Assembly: GCA_008330645.1 (NCBI GenBank)
Contig: VLTN01000091.1
Coordinates: 1-64,000, forward strand
Reading direction: 5' to 3'
Length of the DNA stretch: 64,000 nt
Source of the DNA: Cafeteria roenbergensis
Lineage: Eukaryota; Sar; Bigyra; Bicosoecida; Cafeteriaceae
The notes under the pieces are model-generated. The model saw nothing but the letters and a program-made list of their open reading frames with translations. It searched no databases and was not told the DNA's origin. Shown here piece by piece: positions 18,937 to 31,100 of this stretch (the first letter of the stretch is position 1; every line of letters starts with the position of its first letter). The position numbers and the translations under genes were made by a program.

Positions 18937-21900
18937 TCAGTGTCTCCACTTTACCAGGCGTTCACGCCGGTGCCAGCGTTGGCACTGCTCGGACTGCGCG
19001 ATTATGGTTCTGCATCGTTCGTCAAACAGCCGCCAAGACGGAGCACTCCCATCCTGCAGCTCAGTGGCTCGCAAGCAGCGCATGGAACGTCGTACTGTCG
19101 GTGCGTTGTGCGAAGTGAATATGTCGAAGGAGACTTGGATGGCATGGAAGAGAGGGGCAATGCAGGGTGCCAGGAATGCGTGGCTGCTCGCCAAGCATGA
19201 AAAATTGCTCAGTGAGCGTGAACTTGGAGACTCTGCCCTGAAGGGGTGGCTGACTTGATGAGTCAACGAAAACAACAAGGCAAGGTACGCAAGCCTACAG
19301 CGGGCTAAGCATGGCGCAAGGCTCACGTCAGCTCTTCCCTCCACGAAGGCGCCACGGTCCAGCAGCAGCTTCACGGTGTCCGCTTTGCCTGCCTTTGCCG
19401 CAGCTGTCAGCGCCGTGTCGCCGTCCTGCTAAAACACCGACCATGCTCGCAACGGCGCCCCATCGCGCTCCCAGTCAGCGCCGCTTCCCACTCCAGCTCG
19501 GACACCGCCCCGCTCCGCAGCGATCGGACGCTCATCACGGACTGCGGCCCGCCGGCGAGGCCCGAGCACGGACCGGTGCGCAGCAGTCCCGTCTCCAGAC
19601 TCACGCGGCTCTTCGCCTCCAGGTCGGCGCCACGGTCCAGCAGCAGCTTCACGGTGTCCGTTTCGCCTTCCTCTGCCGCCATGATCAGCGCCGTCTCGCC
19701 GGCCTGCGAAGACACCGACCATGCTCGCAACGGCGCCCCATCGCGCTCCCAGTCAGCGCCGCTTCTCACTCCAGCCCGGACACCACCCTGCTCCGCAGCG
19801 ATCGGACGCTCATCACGGACTGCGGCCCGCCGGCGAGGCCCGAGCACGGACCGGTGCGCAGCAGTCCCGTCTCCAGACTCACGCGGCTCTTCGCCTCCAG
19901 GTCGGCGCCACGGTCCAGCAGCAGCTTCACGGTGTCCGTTGCTCTTGCCCCGACCGCCACGATCAGCGCCGTCTCGCCGTCCTGCGAAGACACCGACCAT
20001 GCTCGCAACGGCGCCCCATCGCGCTCCCAGTCAGCGCCGCTTCCCACTCCAGCTCGGACACCGCCCCGCTCCGCAGCGATCGGACGCTCATCACGGACTG
20101 CGGCCCGCCGGCGAGGCCCGGGCACGGACCGGTGCGCAGCAGTCCCGTCTCCAGACTCACGCGGCTCTTCGCCTCCAGGTCGGCGCCACGGTCCAGCAGC
20201 AGCTTCACGGTTTCCGTTTCGCCTTCCTCTGCCGCCATGATCAGCGCCGTCTCGCCGTCCTGCGAAGACACCGACCATGCTCGCAACGGCGCCCCATCGC
20301 GCTCCCAGTCAGCGCCGCTTCTCACTCCAGCTCGGACACCGCCCCGCTCCGCAGCGATCGGACGCTCATCACGGACTGCGGCCCGCCGGCGAGGCCCGAG
20401 CACGGACCGGTGCGCAGCAGTCCCGTCTCCAGACTCACGCGGCTCTTCGCCTCCAGGTCGGCGCCACGGTCCAGCAGCAGCTTCACGGTGTGCGTTGCTC
20501 TTGCCCTGATCATCAAGATCAGCGCCGTCTCGCCGTCCTGCGAAGACACCGACCATGCTCGCAACGGCGCCTCATCGCGCTCCCAGTCAGCGCCGCTTCC
20601 CACTCCAGCTCGGACACCGCCCCGCTCCGCGGCGATCGGACGGTCATCACGGACTGCGGCCCGCCGGCGAGGCCCGAGCACGGACCGGTGCGCAGCAGTC
20701 CCGTCTCCAGACTCACGCGGCTCTTCGCCTCCAGGTCGGCGCCACGGTCCAGCAGCAGCTTCACGGTGTCCGTTGCTCTTGCCCTGATCATCAAGATCAG
20801 CGCCGTCTCGCCGTCCTGCGAAGACACCGACCATGCTCGCAACGGCGCCCCATCGCGCTCCCAGTCAGCGCCGCTTCCCACTCCAGCTCGGACACCGCCC
20901 CGCTCCGCAGCGATCGGACGCTCATCACGGACTGCGGCCCGCCGGCGAGGCCCGAGCACGGACCGGTGCGCAGCAGTCCCGTCTCCAGACTCACGCGGCT
21001 CTTCGCCTCCAGGTCGGCGCCACGGTCCAGCAGCAGCTTCACGGTGTCCGTTTCGCCTGCCCTGATCATCATGATCAGCGCCGTCTCGCCGTCCTGCGAA
21101 GACACCGACCATGCTCGCAACGGCGCCCCATCGCGCTCCCAGTCAGCGCCGCTTCCCACTCCAGCTCGGACACCGCCCCGCTCCGCAGCGATCGGACGCT
21201 CATCACGGACTGCGGCCCGCCGGCGAGGCCCGAGCACGGACCGGTGCGCAGCAGTCCCGTCTCCAGACTCACGCGGCTCTTCGCCTCCAGGTCGGCGCCA
21301 CGGTCCAGCAGCAGCTTCACGGTTTCCGTTTCGCCTGCCCCGACCGCCATGATCAGCGCCGTCTCGCCGTCCTGCGAAGACACCGACCATGCTCGCAACG
21401 GCGCCCCATCGCGCTCCCAGTCAGCGCCGCTTCCCACTCCAGCTCGGACACCGCCCCGCTCCGCAGCGATCGGACGCTCATCACGGACTGCGGCCCGCCG
21501 GCGAGGCCCGAGCACGGACCGGTGCGCAGCAGTCCCGTCTCCAGACTCACGCGGCTCTTCGCCTCCAGGTCGGCGCCACGGTCCAGCAGCAGCTTCACGT
21601 TTCCGTTGCTCTGCCCTGACCGCCATGATCAGCGCCGTCTCGCCGTCCTGCGAAGACACCGACCATGCTCGCAACGGCGCCCCATCGCGCTCCCAGTCAG
21701 CGCCGCTTCCCACTCCAGCTCGGACACCGCCCCGCTCCGCAGCGATCGGACGCTCATCACGGACTGCGGCCCGCCGGCGAGGCCCGAGCACGGACCGGTG
21801 CGCAGCAGTCCCGTCTCCAGACTCACGCGGCTCTTCGCCTCCAGGTCGGCGCCACGGTCCAGCAGCAGCTTTACCGTGTCCGTGTGTCCAGCCTTGACCG

Positions 21901-24900
21901 CCAGGATCAGCGCCGTCTCGCCGTCCTGCGAAGACACCGACCATGCTCGCAACGGCGCCCCATCGCGCTCCCAGTCAGCGCCGCTTCCCACTCCAGCTCG
22001 GACACCGCCCCGCTCCGCAGCGATCGGACGCTCATCACGGACTGCGGCCCGCCGGCGAGGCCCGAGCACGGACCGGTGCGCAGCAGTCCCGTCTCCAGAC
22101 TCACGCGGCTCTTCGCCTCCAGGTCGGCGCCACGGTCCAGCAGCAGGTTCACGGTGTCCGTTTCGCCTTCCCCGACCGCCATGATCAGCGCCGTCTCGCC
22201 GTCCTGCGAAGACACCGACCATGCTCGCAACGGCGCCCCATCGCGCTCCCAGTCAGCGCCGCTTCCCACTCCAGCTCGGACACCGCCCCGCTCCGCAGCG
22301 ATCGGACGCTCATCACGGACTGCGGCCCGCCGGCGAGGCCCGAGCACGGACCGGTGCGCAGCAGTCCCGTCTCCAGACTCACGCGGCTCTTCGCCTCCAG
22401 GTCGGCGCCACGGTCCAGCAGCAGCTTCACGGTTTCCGTTTCGCCTGCCCTGATCATCAAGATCAGCGCCGTCTCGCCGTCCTGCGAAGACACCGACCAC
22501 GCTCGCAACGGCGCCCCATCGCGCTCCCCGTCAGCGCCGCTTCTCACTCCAGCTCGGACACCACCCCGCTCCGCAGCGATCGGACGCTCATCACGGACTG
22601 CGGCCCGCCGGCGAGGCCCGAGCACGGACCGGTGCGCAGCAGTCCCGTCTCCAGACTCACGCGGCTCTTCGCCTCCAGGTCGGCGCCACGGTCCAGCAGC
22701 AGCTTCACGGTGTCCGTTTCGCCTGCCCTGATCATCAAGATCAGCGCCGTCTCGCCGTCCTGCGAAGACACCGACCATGCTCGCAACGGCGCCCCATCGC
22801 GCTCCCAGTCAGCGCCACTTCCCACTCCAGCTCGGACACCGCCCCGCTCCGCAGCGATCGGACGCTCATCACGGACTGCGGCCCGCCGGCGAGGCCCGAG
22901 CACGGACCGGTGCGCAGCAGTCCCGTCTCCAGACTCACGCGGCTCTTCGCCTCCAGGTCGGCGCCACGGTCCAGCAGCAGGTTCACGGTGTCCGTTGCTC
23001 TTGCCCTGATCATCATGATCAGCGCCGTCTCGCCGGCCTGCGAAGACACCGACCATGCTCGCAACGGCGCCCCACCGCGCTCCCAGTCAGCGCCGCTTCC
23101 CACTCCAGCTCGGACACCGCCCCGCTCCGCAGCGATCGGACGCTCATCACGGACTGCGGCCCGCCGGCGAGGCCCGAGCACGGACCGGTGCGCAGCAGTC
23201 CCGTCTCCAGACTCACGCGGCTCTTCGCCTCCAGGTCGGCGCCACGGTCCAGCAGCAGCTTTACCGTGTCCGTGTGGCCAGCCTTGACCGCTGCTGTCAG
23301 CGCCGTGTCGCCAAACTGCGACTCCCAACAACGTGCTCGCATCGTCGCTCCATTGCACGCCTCCCCAAGAACAAACCGTTGCCGCCTTCCTGGCTGGCCC
23401 AAGGCACCAGCCCGCCATGACACGGTATGGCTGTCATGTCGACCCAAGGCCCACCCGTGACGGCATATCCCAACCGATTCGCAGAAGCGCCGTCTCCAGA
23501 CTCACGCGGCTCTTCGCCTCCAGGTCGGCGCCACGGTCCAGCAGCAGCTTCACGGTGTCCGTTTCGCCTTCCCCGACCGCCATGATCAGCGCCGTGTCAC
23601 AGACCTGCGAAGACACCGACCATGCTTGCAACGGCGCCCCATCGCGCTCCCAGTCAGCGCCGCTTCTCACTCCAGCTCGGACACCACCCCGCTCCGCAGC
23701 GATCGGACGCTCATCACGGACTGCGGCCCGCCGGCGAGGCCCGAGCACGGACCGGTGCGCAGCAGTCCCGTCTCCAGACTCACGCGGCTCTTCGCCTCCA
23801 GGTCGGCGCCACGGTCCAGCAGCAGGTTCACGGTTTCCGTTTCGCCTGCCCTGACCGCCACGATCAGCGCCGTCTCGCCGGCCTGCGAAGACACCGACCA
23901 TGCTCGCAACGGCGCCCCATCGCGCTCCCAGTCAGCGCCGCTTCTCACTCCAGCTCGGACACCGCCCCGCTCCGCAGCGATCGGACGGTCATCACGGACT
24001 GCGGCCCGCCGGCGAGGCCCGAGCACGGACCGGTGCGCAGCAGTCCCGTCTCCAGACTCACGCGGCTCTTCGCCTCCAGGTCGGCGCCACGGTCCAGCAG
24101 CAGCTTCACGGTGTGCGTTGCTCTTGCCCTGACCGTCGTGATCAGCGCCGTCTCGCCGGCCTGCGAAGACACCGACCATGCTCGCAACGGCGCCCCATCG
24201 CGCTCCCAGTCAGCGCCGCTTCCCACTCCAGCTCGGACACCACCCCGCTCCGCAGCGATCGGACGCTCATCACGGACTGCGGCCCGCCGGCGAGGCCCGA
24301 GCACGGACCGGTGCGCAGCAGTCCCGTCTCCAGACTCACGCGGCTCTTCGCCTCCAGGTCGGCGCCACGGTCCAGCAGCAGCTTCACGGTTTCCGCTTCG
24401 CCTGCTTTGACCGCTGCGACCAGCGCCGTCTCGCCGTCCTGCGAAGACACCGACCATGCTCGCAACGGCGCCCCATCGCGCTCCCCGTCAGCGCCGCTTC
24501 TCACTCCAGCTCGGACACCACCTCGCTCCGCAGCGATCGGACGCTCATCACGGACTGCGGCCCGCCGGCGAGGCCCGAGCACGGACCGGTGCGCAGCAGT
24601 CCCGTCTCCAGACTCACGCGGCTCTTCGCCTCCAGGTCGGCGCCACGGTCCAGCAGCAGCTTCACGGTGTCCGTTTCGCCTGCCCTGATCATCATGATCA
24701 GCGCCGCGTCGCCGGCCTGCGAAGACACCGACCATGCACGCAACGGCGCCTCATCGCGCTCCCCGTCAGCGCCGCTTCTCACTCCAGCTCGGACACCACC
24801 CCGCTCCGCAGCGATCGGACGCTCATCACGGACTGCGGCCCGCCGGCGAGGCCCGAGCACGGACCGGTGCGCAGCAGTCCCGTCTCCAGACTCACGCGGC

Positions 24901-25977
24901 TCTTCGCCTCCAGGTCGGCGCCACGGTCCAGCAGCAGCTTTACCGTGTCCGTGTGGCCAGCCTTGACCGCTGCTGTCAGCGCCGTGTCGCCAAACTGCGA
25001 CTCCCAACAACGTGCTCGCATCGTCGCTCCATTGCACGCCTCCCCAAGAACAAACCGTTGCCGCCTTCCTGGCTGGCCCAAGGCACCAGCCCGCCATGAC
25101 ACGGTATGGCTGTCATGTCGACCCAAGGCCCACCCGTGACGGCATGTCCCATCCGATTCGCAGAAGCGCCGTCTCCAGACTCACGCCATTGATCGCGTTC
25201 AGGTCGGCTTCCCGGTCCACCAGGAGCTCCACCATGTCCGTGTGTCCTGCTCTGGCCATCATGATCAGCGCCGTGTCGCTAACCTGCGAAGATACCGACC
25301 ATGCATGCATTGTCGCTCCATCACACGCCTCCCAGACTTTCATGCGCTGCCGGCTCCCTCGGCGCCTCGCGAAGGACCCCCGCCGTGTCCTGAGCTGCCC
25401 CGCAATCGCGGCTTGCGCCCCCGGCAGCGCACCCCCGGACACGGTCCGCCGCGCAGCGGCACCGTCTCCAGGCTCACGCGGCTCCTCGCCTCCAAGTTGG
25501 CGCCACGGTCCACAAGCAGCTTCAACAAGTCTTTGTGGCCCGATTTCGCCGCCATGATCAGCGCCGTCTCGCCATACTGCGATCCAACGTACCCTCGTGA
25601 CACTGGACTCGTCACCACGTAGAACGCGTCACGTCGTGCAGCCAGCGTTACTTCCCACGCCGGCCCCGCTACCAGCGCGCCTTGCAAGAATTGAGAGGCA
25701 AGTGCAGAACGGCGCCAGTCCATGTCGCCTGGCGCGGTCCGTCGCGCAGCGGGCAATGCCGCGGGTTGGGCACTTTTGCCTTGCGTTCTCGCGTCCCCTG
25801 CTCTCGACGACGGGCGGGCAGCAGGCCAGCAATCCCTGAGCTCACCTTCAGAACATCACTCCAGTTGACTCGTGCGCCCGCGTCGAGGAGCCTGCGGGCT
25901 TCAGCAGTGTTCCCGTCTCTTGCTGCCTCCCAGAGAGCTAGTGCCTGTGCGCCGGCGCTCGCCGGAGTGAGGGCCAT
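18937..25977 (-). CDS. Ankyrin gene B: 25 exons, one ankyrin repeat per exon
   Basis: Complement strand. Exon 1 is 25977-25846 (44 codons, LLDAGARVN cap, same length as in gene A). Ankyrin exons of 99 nt in phase 0 begin at 25576, 25283, 24994, 24716, 24438, 24160, 23882, 23604, 23315, 23037, 22759, 22481, 22203, 21925, 21647 (97 nt only), 21371, 21093, 20815, 20537, 20259, 19981, 19703 and 19425. The terminal exon 19053-18937 encodes 38 residues with QRWHRR and KWRH. Most introns are 179 nt and nearly identical. Repeats follow xGETALI...TVKLLLDRGADLEAKSR. The 97-nt exon breaks the frame unless it is skipped (then about 808 aa), corrected in the real sequence, or the gene is dying. The role is presumably protein binding, as for gene A. 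Confidence 0.78.
19327..25185 (-). repeat. Tandem array of 22 exon-intron units (278-bp period)
   Basis: The period is 278 bp (99-bp exon + 179-bp intron). Two units (exons at 24994 and 23315) encode FGDTALTAAVKAGHTDTVK and have a different 190-nt upstream intron. They lie 1679 bp apart, which shows block duplication of six units. Introns and the second half of each exon are almost invariant. Differences cluster in about 40 nt encoding residues 8-20 of the repeat. The intron sequence is unrelated to that of gene A, so the two arrays expanded independently. Confidence 0.88.
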
Positions 25978-26514
25978 GTCGGTCGCTGCGCGGGGTGAGG
26001 GGTGATTGCTGGACGGATGAGTCACCAGCCGCCCGGAAGCCGATCCCCCCTGCAGAGCTTCCCCGGGCAAGGCGCAACGAGCCGCAGAAATGGCCCAAGG
26101 CCCAGCCCTCGTTGCAGCCCGTGCCGAGCAGGCGCGGGGTCAGGCTCGGCGTAGCAGCCTTGGTGTTGGGCTCTCCAGACCTGCTGATGGCGAGGCCGCC
26201 GCACGTGCCTCGGGCTCCTGCCCTCCGGCAACGCGACCGCACCGGGCCCTGGCTGCGGCCTGCAGCCACGCGCCCAAGGCGTTCCGAAACTGTGCGCTAG
26301 CTGTGGACGCATGGCCTTCGGCGACCTTTCCAGGCTTGCGTGCATGTGCAGATCGACTCCAAGATTGTCTCGCCCGGGTCTGGCCCAAGACCGAGCGGGG
26401 GTCGGGACATTGGTGCTGTTGGGCGTTAGGGGTTCGATTGCGCTGCTGCGTGGTGTTTTTTGCGCCTGCTCGGACGTGCCTCTCGGCTGCACTCTGCCCG
26501 CGAGCAGCGGACAT
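25978..26514. promoter_or_regulatory. Divergent intergenic region between gene B and the secreted-protein gene
   Basis: 537 bp between the start codons of gene B (minus) and the 26515 gene (plus), so it should contain both promoters. No TATA box, repeat or small gene could be recognised. The assignment rests on gene orientation only. Confidence 0.35.
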
Positions 26515-27866
26515 ATGCGCCTCATCCTCGCGGCCCTGGCTGCATTGCTTTGCGCTAGTGCGACTGCCGCTGGCCTCAGGGGCGTTGCGGGAGCGGGTGA
26601 GCCAGCTGGCCGCGCTGCGTTGCCTCATGCGGCGGCTGCCTGTTGTTCCTTCGTCGACGCGCTTGGCTCAGATTCGTCCCCGGCTACTCCTTGGAGCTGG
26701 CTCGCTGTTTGCTTGTGTGCCTTGTTGCAGGGGCGGGGGGGCGTCCAAAGGAGCGTCCGGCGAGCGCGGCGGCGCGGAATCTGGTCCTGTCAGCCGCGCA
26801 AGCGAGCATCGCTCTCGCAGCACGAGAGGCGTCTGTGCCTGCTGTGGCCCGGCCAGACGGCGGCACCGAGCGGGGTTGCCAGTCAGACTTCGCCTCGCCT
26901 TCTGGCCTGCTTGCTCGCTCGGCCATCGGTGGGCACAAAGCGCCGGAGCTCGGTGGCACGCTCTTGAATGCGGCGGAATGCCGCTCCGGTGCTCGTTTCC
27001 GCTCGGCGTGCGGCATGGACCCTCCCAGCGGAGGCCCGGCTGGCCTTGGGTCGCAAGAAGGCAGCGGGGGAGGCTTGCCAGCAAGCCCTGACTCCAATCA
27101 AGGCTCCGAACATGACGACGATGAGGCAGACGGTTCCGACGGGGCGCCCAGTGGCGGCGACGGCAGCCAAGCGGAGGAGGACCGCGACGACGAGGCAGAC
27201 GGTTCCGACGGGGCGCCCAGTGGCGGCGACGGCAGCCAAGCGGAGGAGGGCCACGATGAAGAAGGAGAAGGTGGTGGCTGGGCAGCTGCCCCGTCGACGG
27301 ACTCAGGTCTGTTCCACAGCGAGTCTGCCGGTTCTGCACCGACCACTGCTCCCCAGGAGGACGTCCAAGCACTGCCTGCTGGCTTCTTTGGCCCGCCCGC
27401 CGGCGCCCACGCCGGGGACGGCGCCGGTGCTGTTCTAGGCGACGAAGCACCGTTTGCTCAGTGCGGCCCTCCGGCAGATCAAGAGTCTGTTGCTTCCACA
27501 GACCCTGGGTCCCAGGCGACACTGCCGGAGGCACGGGCAACCCGCGACAGTGAGTCGTCGGCTGCTGCTGCTGCTTCAAGCTGTGCTGCAGCGCGCAGCA
27601 TGGGCCCAGGTCGAAGATCGTCTAGTGATGCTGACTGCAAGACGACTGATGCTGCTGCAGCTGTGCGCGCCCCTGCGGGTTCTTCCATGCCGGCGGCCGC
27701 TTGTGCTCCCGCGAGTGACGCTGGAAGCGCTCACGTCTCCACGGGGTCAGCAAGCTCAGGAGGCTCCTCGAGACAACCTTCGACGGCGGCGCCCAGCGCG
27801 GCTGATCACAGGCACGGCGGTGGCTTTGGCGGAGCCGGCGGCACTGGCTTTGGCAGGCGAGAGTGA
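26515..27866 (+). CDS. Predicted secreted acidic Ser/Gly/Ala-rich protein (2 exons)
   Basis: Exon 1, 26515-26596, starts MRLILAALAALLCASATAAG, a textbook signal peptide (basic n-region, hydrophobic core, small residues at the cleavage site). A GTGAGC donor at 26597 and a TTGTTGCAG acceptor ending at 26730 remove 134 nt and join, in phase 1, to an open frame that ends at 27866. The predicted product is 405 aa. The mature part is low complexity with a 23-residue acidic duplication (DDEADGSDGAPSGGDGSQAE) at about 27114-27250 and a Gly-rich end (GGGFGGAGGTGFGRRE). No domain was recognised. It could be a cell-wall, scale or extracellular matrix protein; that is a guess from composition. Confidence 0.55.
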
Positions 27867-28162
27867 GAGATTTGGTCTTTCTGCTCAGCTGTGATTGCAC
27901 TGCCGCCTCTGCCAGGCTCGACTCTGATGGCCTTGGCCCGGCACACGGGCGGCCCGAAGCTGAGGGAGCGAAACGTGCAATGGGCGAAGCACACGTTCTC
28001 GCAGCCGCGCAGACTTTTTCTTTCGTTCCAATTGGAAGCGGGAATGTACCATGTGCATTTCAGGCACCGGCATCCTTACACTCGTGTACAAACAATGGGG
28101 TCCAGTCCCGCATGCAAGCCCGAGCCCGAGGGCTCGAAACATTTGCAGACGAATTCGAGTGC

Positions 28163-31100
28163 TCATGAAACCTGAGCCTGAACCTCGGCTCTGGCCAGTG
28201 CCCGCGCGACTTCCATGACGCGCGAGTCCATCTCGAAGTCAAGCGCGTCAGGCAGACCCTGAGCGTCTGCGGTTCGCCGCGCCCAAACTCGGCGACTCCT
28301 GCGCACAGGAGTTGCGCTCATTGGGGCATCAGCATGAGTCCGCACCACATGCAGTGCTGTGAAGCTTCCCCCCAACGAGTCTGACTCAGTCTCCGGGCAC
28401 ACCTGCGCCTCCGAAGCCACTGCGCGGTTGTTGGCGCGAGAACTTTCCGGACTCGGAGGCGGGTGGCCCGCAAAAGCGACCGCACGCTCGCCAGGCGTTG
28501 ACCAGTCGCGAGCCAGAACATACAAGCCTGCCGCCAAGAGAGCAATCGAAGACACGAAGGCGTTCGCAGCCGTCGGCGCCGGGCCCTGGCCAGCGACACG
28601 TGGCTCGCCCAGGGATGCCCGCTGTGGCCAGCGGTTCAGCTCCAGCTGCGCATCTGCTGACGTGTCGCAGCCCGCGGGAGCCTGCGCGGAATCAGCTTCC
28701 AAGCCAGTGGGCTTGGGCGAGCCGTCCACCTCGTGCTGGGCATCGGGCAGCGCGGGTACCTTCGCGCTGCGCTGGGGCTGGACCTCGACTGCGTTCGCTG
28801 CCTGGGCCAGAGGAGCCAGGCACCACGCGGTGGCGTTGCCGTCGCGAGCCACGGGCTCTGCCTCGTGGGGCACCCTGCTCAGGTGACTGGGATGCAGGCT
28901 GCCGGCTGGCAGCAGGCCCGCAGAGTCGACCGTCCGTGGCTGCCCTCCGGTCGAAGGCCAATCCGCAACACCCGACAGCGTCTCGCGACCGCTGCCGGAC
29001 GCTTCAGCTGCTTGTGAGCCTGTCTTCATCGCTCCTGCAATGCCCCGTTGCTGCGGCAGAGTCTCGGACTTCTGACGATGAAGCACCTCACCCCAGTGAG
29101 GAGCCTTGCAAACAGACGCAACGTGCTCCTGTGTCGTCGCAGAATGCGCGGCCACTGCCACTTCTTGCGCCCGTTCATCCAATGGGCTCTCGGTGGATGC
29201 CACCGCCACATGCGGCGCTGTCAGCCCCGCAAAGCGAGGCACGGAGTGGGCCAAGAGCGCGAGGAGCAGAGCAACCAGCACAGCGCTCAGGCTGCCCCGC
29301 AGCCACCGCACCCCCTCGGCCGACTCGGTAGCGGCGGGGCACGGCACTCCCCAGGGGGAGCGCTCGCGAGAGGCTCCAGCTTCTGGTTCTTGAGCCTGCT
29401 TCGGCGTTGGCTCCTCGCTGCTGAGCATGAGGGACGTGCCGCGGCAAACAACAGACGGCCGCTGGTGCCGGACGTCGGGGTCTTCATTGCCTGCCCTGGC
29501 CCCCGTAGATGCAGCCTCAGCCACGGCGGCCTCCAGCGGCGACTCCTCCGCACCGGCAGCCTCAGCCACGGCGGCCTCCGTCGGCGACTCCTCCACACCG
29601 GCAGCCCCAGCAGCGGCGGCCTCCGTCGGCGACTCCTCCGCACCGGCGGCCCCAGCAGCGGCGGCCTCAGTCGGCGACTCCTCCGCACCGGCGGCCCCAG
29701 CAGCGGCGGCCTCCAGCGGCGACTCCTCCGCACCAGCGGCCCCAGCAGCGGCGGCCTCCAGCGGCGACTCCTCCGCACCGGCGGCCCCAGCAGCGGCGGC
29801 GGCGACTCCTCCGCACCGGCGGCCCCAGCAGCGGCGACTCCTCCGCACCGGCGGCCCCAGCAGCGGCGGCCTCCGTCGGCGACTCCTCCGCACCGGCGGC
29901 CCCAGCAGCGGCGGCCTCCAGCGGCGACTCCTCCGCACCGGCGGCCCCAGCAGCGGCGGCCTCCAGCGGTGACTCCTCCGCACCGGCGGCCCCAGCAGCA
30001 GCGGCCTCCAGCGGCGACTCCTCCGCACCAGCGGCCCCAGCAGCGGCGGCCTCCAGCGGCGACTCCTCCGCACGAGCAACAGTAGCGGCCACGGTGTCAC
30101 CGCTGCGGGCTCCCACCGGCACACAATCTGCACTCAGGGCCGGCACAGAGCTTGCACCGAGACGCTGCTCTTGGCTGCACCCTGCATCGACTCCGGAGAT
30201 TTCCTGCCCTGGGGCCGCCCCGCCTGCCTTTGGGGCAGGCCCGTCGTTGAGTTGGGCTGCGTCGGCGGCTGTCTGTGGGCATGCCTGCCGCTCACCCGCC
30301 GCGCAGGTTGCGCGCTTGCCAAGCCCGTGGTGCAGAGGAGAGCCAGACTCATCCTGCGTGAACCCAAGGGTTCTTGCTGTGGGGCTCGATTTCCTTGCTT
30401 CGTCTGCCTGGCCATGCGGCGTCGTCGTGCGTTGCAGCTGCCGTTGCTGCTGCTGCTCCTGCTGCTGCTTGGGCCGAGCTGGTGTGGCCTGGAACAAGGC
30501 GGTTTGCACTGACACACCTTGCTGCGCTGCCCACTCGCGGCGAGCGATTGCTGCCGCCTTGGCAACTGACCTGGAGAGAGCTGGGGTGAACCCGGTGCGC
30601 TTGGGCGAGGGGGGCGACGGCCAAGCAAGGTCCGCAGTGTCGGCCGGAGACGGAGCCTGTGGCTCAGCCTCTTTTGTTGAAGCCTCAGGCTTGCTTGCAC
30701 CCTGCTGGCTTCCCGCCTTGGGTACGGCTGCACGGCCATGCTGTTCCGGTTCAGATCCGGCCGGCCGAGGCATGCCGCCTCCAGCCTCAAGCGTGCCAGC
30801 CGTTTCCCCCTCGCGAGGGCTGGACTGCGAGGGCCGAACCGAGCTCTGACTCGCGCGGGCTGTCGGGAGCGGGTGGTATGGGCTCTTGCTTGCCGCATGC
30901 GGAGTGGAGTGCGCCTTGAGGGTGCGGGATCGTGGGAGCGCCCGCGACGCGCTTGGCAAGCCAAGCCGAGCCGATGTCGCGCCCGCTCGGGTTCGGCTCA
31001 TCAACACCGGCAGCTGACTGACTGACCCATGGGTGGGGGACTGTAGGAGCCGAAGAGGTCTCCCGTTGGGGTCAAACGCAAGGGAAGACCCAGCGGGCGT

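Noticed and set aside
19400-25100. 262-residue and longer plus-strand frames (RRPIALPVSAASHSS-like) repeated through array B
   Set aside because: Antisense shadows of the 278-bp unit; they have no domain, and the minus strand gives regular ankyrin exons with splice signals.
10719-25185. Regularly spaced identical repeats resembling a giant CRISPR or satellite array
   Set aside because: The units contain coding ankyrin exons with splice sites; repeat and spacer lengths and the eukaryotic context do not fit CRISPR.
29287-30133. Arg/Pro-rich frames (VRRSRRWRPPLLGPP repeats) and plus-strand RRPPAATPPH repeats
   Set aside because: Other-frame translations of the 42-bp minisatellite whose coherent frame is AEESPxEAAAAG.
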